Assembly (NCBI GenBank): GCA_947461015.1
Contig: CANHIR010000105.1
Location: 1 to 6,675 of the forward strand
Direction: 5' to 3'
DNA length: 6,675 nt
Origin: Bacteroidota bacterium
Lineage (GTDB): Bacteria > Bacteroidota > Bacteroidia > Chitinophagales > Chitinophagaceae
Positions 5,702 through 6,675 of the stretch are shown piece after piece. Position numbers and translations under genes: made by a program. A model generated the notes under the pieces. That model had not been told where the DNA came from. It saw only the letters and a list, made by a program, of their open reading frames with translations, and ran no database searches. The stretch's first letter is position 1. Each line of letters opens with the position of its first letter.

Positions 5702-6675
5702 TTAGTACGCTCTTGCAAATAAAACGCGTTGCGTAGATGGGTTACCTGATAAAATACATTTCCCTGCCTCCAAAGTATTGTCTAAAGGAATACAACGAAT
5801 GGTTGCTTTTGTCATTTCCTTTATTTTTTCTTCAGACTCCGGTGTTCCATCCCAATGTGCAGAAACAAAACCAGTTTTGGTATCTAATATATGTACAAAC
5901 TCCTCCCAGGTATCTGCTTTGGTAATATGTTCGTCACGATATTGCTTCGCGCGATTAAATAAATTAGACTGAATTTCTAATAATAAATTATTTACCGTTT
6001 CGGTTAAACCATCCATTGAAATGGTTGTTTTTTCTTTGGTATCACGACGTGCAATTTCCACTTGATTGTTTTCCAAATCTCTTGGACCTACTGCAATACG
6101 CACTGGCACACCTTTTAATTCGTACTCTGCAAATTTCCACCCTGGTCTTTGATTATCAGAATCATCATATTTCACACGAATGCCTGCTGCTTTAAAAGAC
6201 GCAACCATGGCATGTACTTTTTCATCTAAGATTGCCTTTTGCTCTTCGCCTTTATAAATTGGCACAATCACCACTTGAATGGGTGCAATTCTTGGAGGCA
6301 ATACCAATCCCTGATCGTCGCTATGCGTCATGACCAAGCCACCAATTAAACGGGTACTCACCCCCCAACTAGTAGCCCACACATAATCTAATTTATTATT
6401 CTTATCACTGAATTTAACATCAAATGCTTTGGCAAAATTTTGTCCTAAAAAATGCGAAGTACCTGCTTGTAATGCTTTGCCATCCTGCATCAAAGCTTCA
6501 ATGCAATACGTATCTTCTGCACCTGCGAATCTTTCGTTAGTAGACTTCACCCCTTTAATTACTGGCACCGCCATCCAGTTTTCTGCGAAGTCGGCATATA
6601 CATTTAACATTTGCACGGTTTCTGCAATGGCTTCTTCCTTAGAAGCATGTGCCGTATGTCCTTCCTGCCATAAAA
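5702..6675 (-). CDS. proS: Prolyl-tRNA synthetase, archaeal/eukaryote type, N-terminus beyond right edge
   Basis: ProS charges tRNA-Pro with proline in the cytoplasm. The 323 residues visible are the C-terminal two thirds of a protein usually near 490. The frame is open to the window edge: before the GTG at 6616 it already reads [19 protein letters not shown] (6673-6617), the class II motif 2 region, so that GTG is an internal valine codon. Next come [18 protein letters not shown] (6463-6410), motif 3 [12 protein letters not shown] (6373-6338) and [14 protein letters not shown] (6319-6278). The anticodon-binding domain follows to about 6017, including [20 protein letters not shown]. The C-terminal ProRS domain ends in FARAY with the terminal Tyr typical of this type. 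There is no editing insertion between motifs 2 and 3, as expected for the archaeal/eukaryote type. The zinc-binding cysteines of that last domain appear mostly replaced. truB follows after 12 bases. Confidence 0.96.
   Translation of the reverse strand, partial: LWQEGHTAHASKEEAIAETVQMLNVYADFAENWMAVPVIKGVKSTNERFAGAEDTYCIEALMQDGKALQAGTSHFLGQNFAKAFDVKFSDKNNKLDYVWATSWGVSTRLIGGLVMTHSDDQGLVLPPRIAPIQVVIVPIYKGEEQKAILDEKVHAMVASFKAAGIRVKYDDSDNQRPGWKFAEYELKGVPVRIAVGPRDLENNQVEIARRDTKEKTTISMDGLTETVNNLLLEIQSNLFNRAKQYRDEHITKADTWEEFVHILDTKTGFVSAHWDGTPESEEKIKEMTKATIRCIPLDNTLEAGKCILSGNPSTQRVLFARAY

Noticed and set aside
5737..5972. Two overlapping plus-strand reading frames opposite proS
   Set aside because: Both are antisense to the conserved C-terminal ProRS domain and encode nothing recognisable.
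6614..6616. GTG as the start codon of proS
   Set aside because: The frame continues upstream to the window edge and encodes conserved motif 2 sequence (LWQEGHTAH), so this GTG is an internal valine codon.

Overview
The window is a compact, AT-rich stretch of chromosome from a member of the Bacteroidota. The evidence is a type IX secretion plug-family protein, a lipid-anchored Omp85 protein of the TamL type, an archaeal/eukaryote-type prolyl-tRNA synthetase and TAnnTTTG-like -7 boxes. The N-terminus of the permease and the overall style of the proteins suggest the Chitinophagaceae or a close relative, but this placement is inference. I see no mobile elements, tRNA or rRNA genes, CRISPR arrays or signs of recent transfer. 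This looks like core genome.

From left to right there are six genes. (1) 1-605, minus, is the N-terminal part of a secreted T9SS plug-domain protein that runs off the left edge. (2) 672-1868, plus, is a LolC/E-like FtsX-family ABC permease that apparently starts at TTG. (3) 1870-2601, minus, is a SpoU-family RNA 2'-O-ribose methyltransferase. (4) 2600-4975, plus, is TamL, an outer-membrane barrel protein with a lipoprotein signal. (5) 4964-5689, minus, is TruB, the tRNA pseudouridine-55 synthase. (6) 5702-6675, minus, is the C-terminal two thirds of ProS, running off the right edge. The only intergenic gap of any size is the 66 bases at 606-671.

Three genes act in envelope biogenesis (plug, permease, TamL) and three in RNA modification or translation (methyltransferase, TruB, ProS). 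Only proS-truB looks like an operon. All other neighbours alternate in strand and touch: the permease and methyltransferase stop codons are one base apart inside a shared inverted repeat, the methyltransferase and tamL start codons overlap in one CATG, and tamL and truB overlap by 12 bases at their 3' ends. Promoters and terminators must therefore lie inside neighbouring coding sequence, and this packing is the most unusual thing in the window. I found no convincing undescribed biological system here.
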